Of a stretch of DNA of 6,161 bases, positions 6,097 through 6,161 are shown one piece after another (positions within the stretch are counted from its first letter, which is position 1; each line of letters begins with the position of its first letter). The translations under genes and the position numbers were made by a program. The notes below the pieces were generated by a model. The model worked only from the letters and a program-made list of their open reading frames with translations. It was not told the origin of the DNA and did no database searches. Source of the DNA: Gammaproteobacteria bacterium (lineage in GTDB: Bacteria; Pseudomonadota; Gammaproteobacteria; Nitrosococcales; Methylophagaceae); contig QNEY01000114.1 of assembly GCA_003645385.1 (NCBI GenBank), positions 1 to 6,161 on the forward strand, given 5' to 3'.

Positions 6097-6161
6097 ATGT
6101 ACTAAAAACTTGCACCATTTTCTTATTTAAGTTAGTTTTCATACTTAATTTAGATTATCAC

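Noticed and set aside
6097..6161. Terminator or new gene after trmB
   Set aside because: The last 65 bases are AT-rich, with no stem followed by a T-run and no start with a ribosome site. I see nothing that can be supported.

Overview
The window looks like a chromosomal stretch of an AT-leaning gammaproteobacterium. The Edd, Eda and TrmB proteins all resemble their Enterobacterales counterparts along their whole length, and no phage or transposase gene is present. A more precise placement cannot be made from this sequence. A methylotroph or marine gammaproteobacterium would fit an edd-eda pair that lacks its usual sugar-uptake neighbours, but that is only inference.

Layout from left to right. 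(1) Bases 2-1424, plus strand: the 3' part of a DUF692/MNIO-family peptide-modifying iron enzyme (HvfB/BufB type) overlaps a DUF2063 gene (HvfC/BufC type). Together they are the maturation half of a copper-related RiPP ('bufferin' / HvfABC) operon whose precursor gene should lie just left of the window. The operon ends at a strong hairpin terminator (1413-1446) that also works for the converging gene. (2) Bases 1469-4074, minus strand: edd (6-phosphogluconate dehydratase) followed by eda (KDPG aldolase). These are the two enzymes that define the Entner-Doudoroff pathway and turn 6-phosphogluconate into pyruvate and glyceraldehyde-3-phosphate. The 140-base gap between them holds an inverted pair of REP-like palindromes. 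(3) Bases 4240-5322, minus strand: a DUF318/PF03773 (ArsP/YraQ-like) membrane permease with two N-terminal Cys-Cys-Gly motifs, probably a metal or metalloid exporter. (4) Bases 5410-6096, plus strand: trmB, the tRNA (guanine-46-N7) methyltransferase, divergent from the permease across an 87-base region with candidate overlapping promoters.

Two themes stand out. One is central carbon metabolism (edd-eda). The other is metal handling: the HvfBC-type maturation genes and the Cys-motif permease flank the edd-eda pair. No CRISPR array, tRNA, rRNA or complete mobile element was found. The strongest leads for novelty are the truncated RiPP operon at the left edge, the palindromic repeat inside the edd-eda transcript, and the unassigned substrate of the permease.
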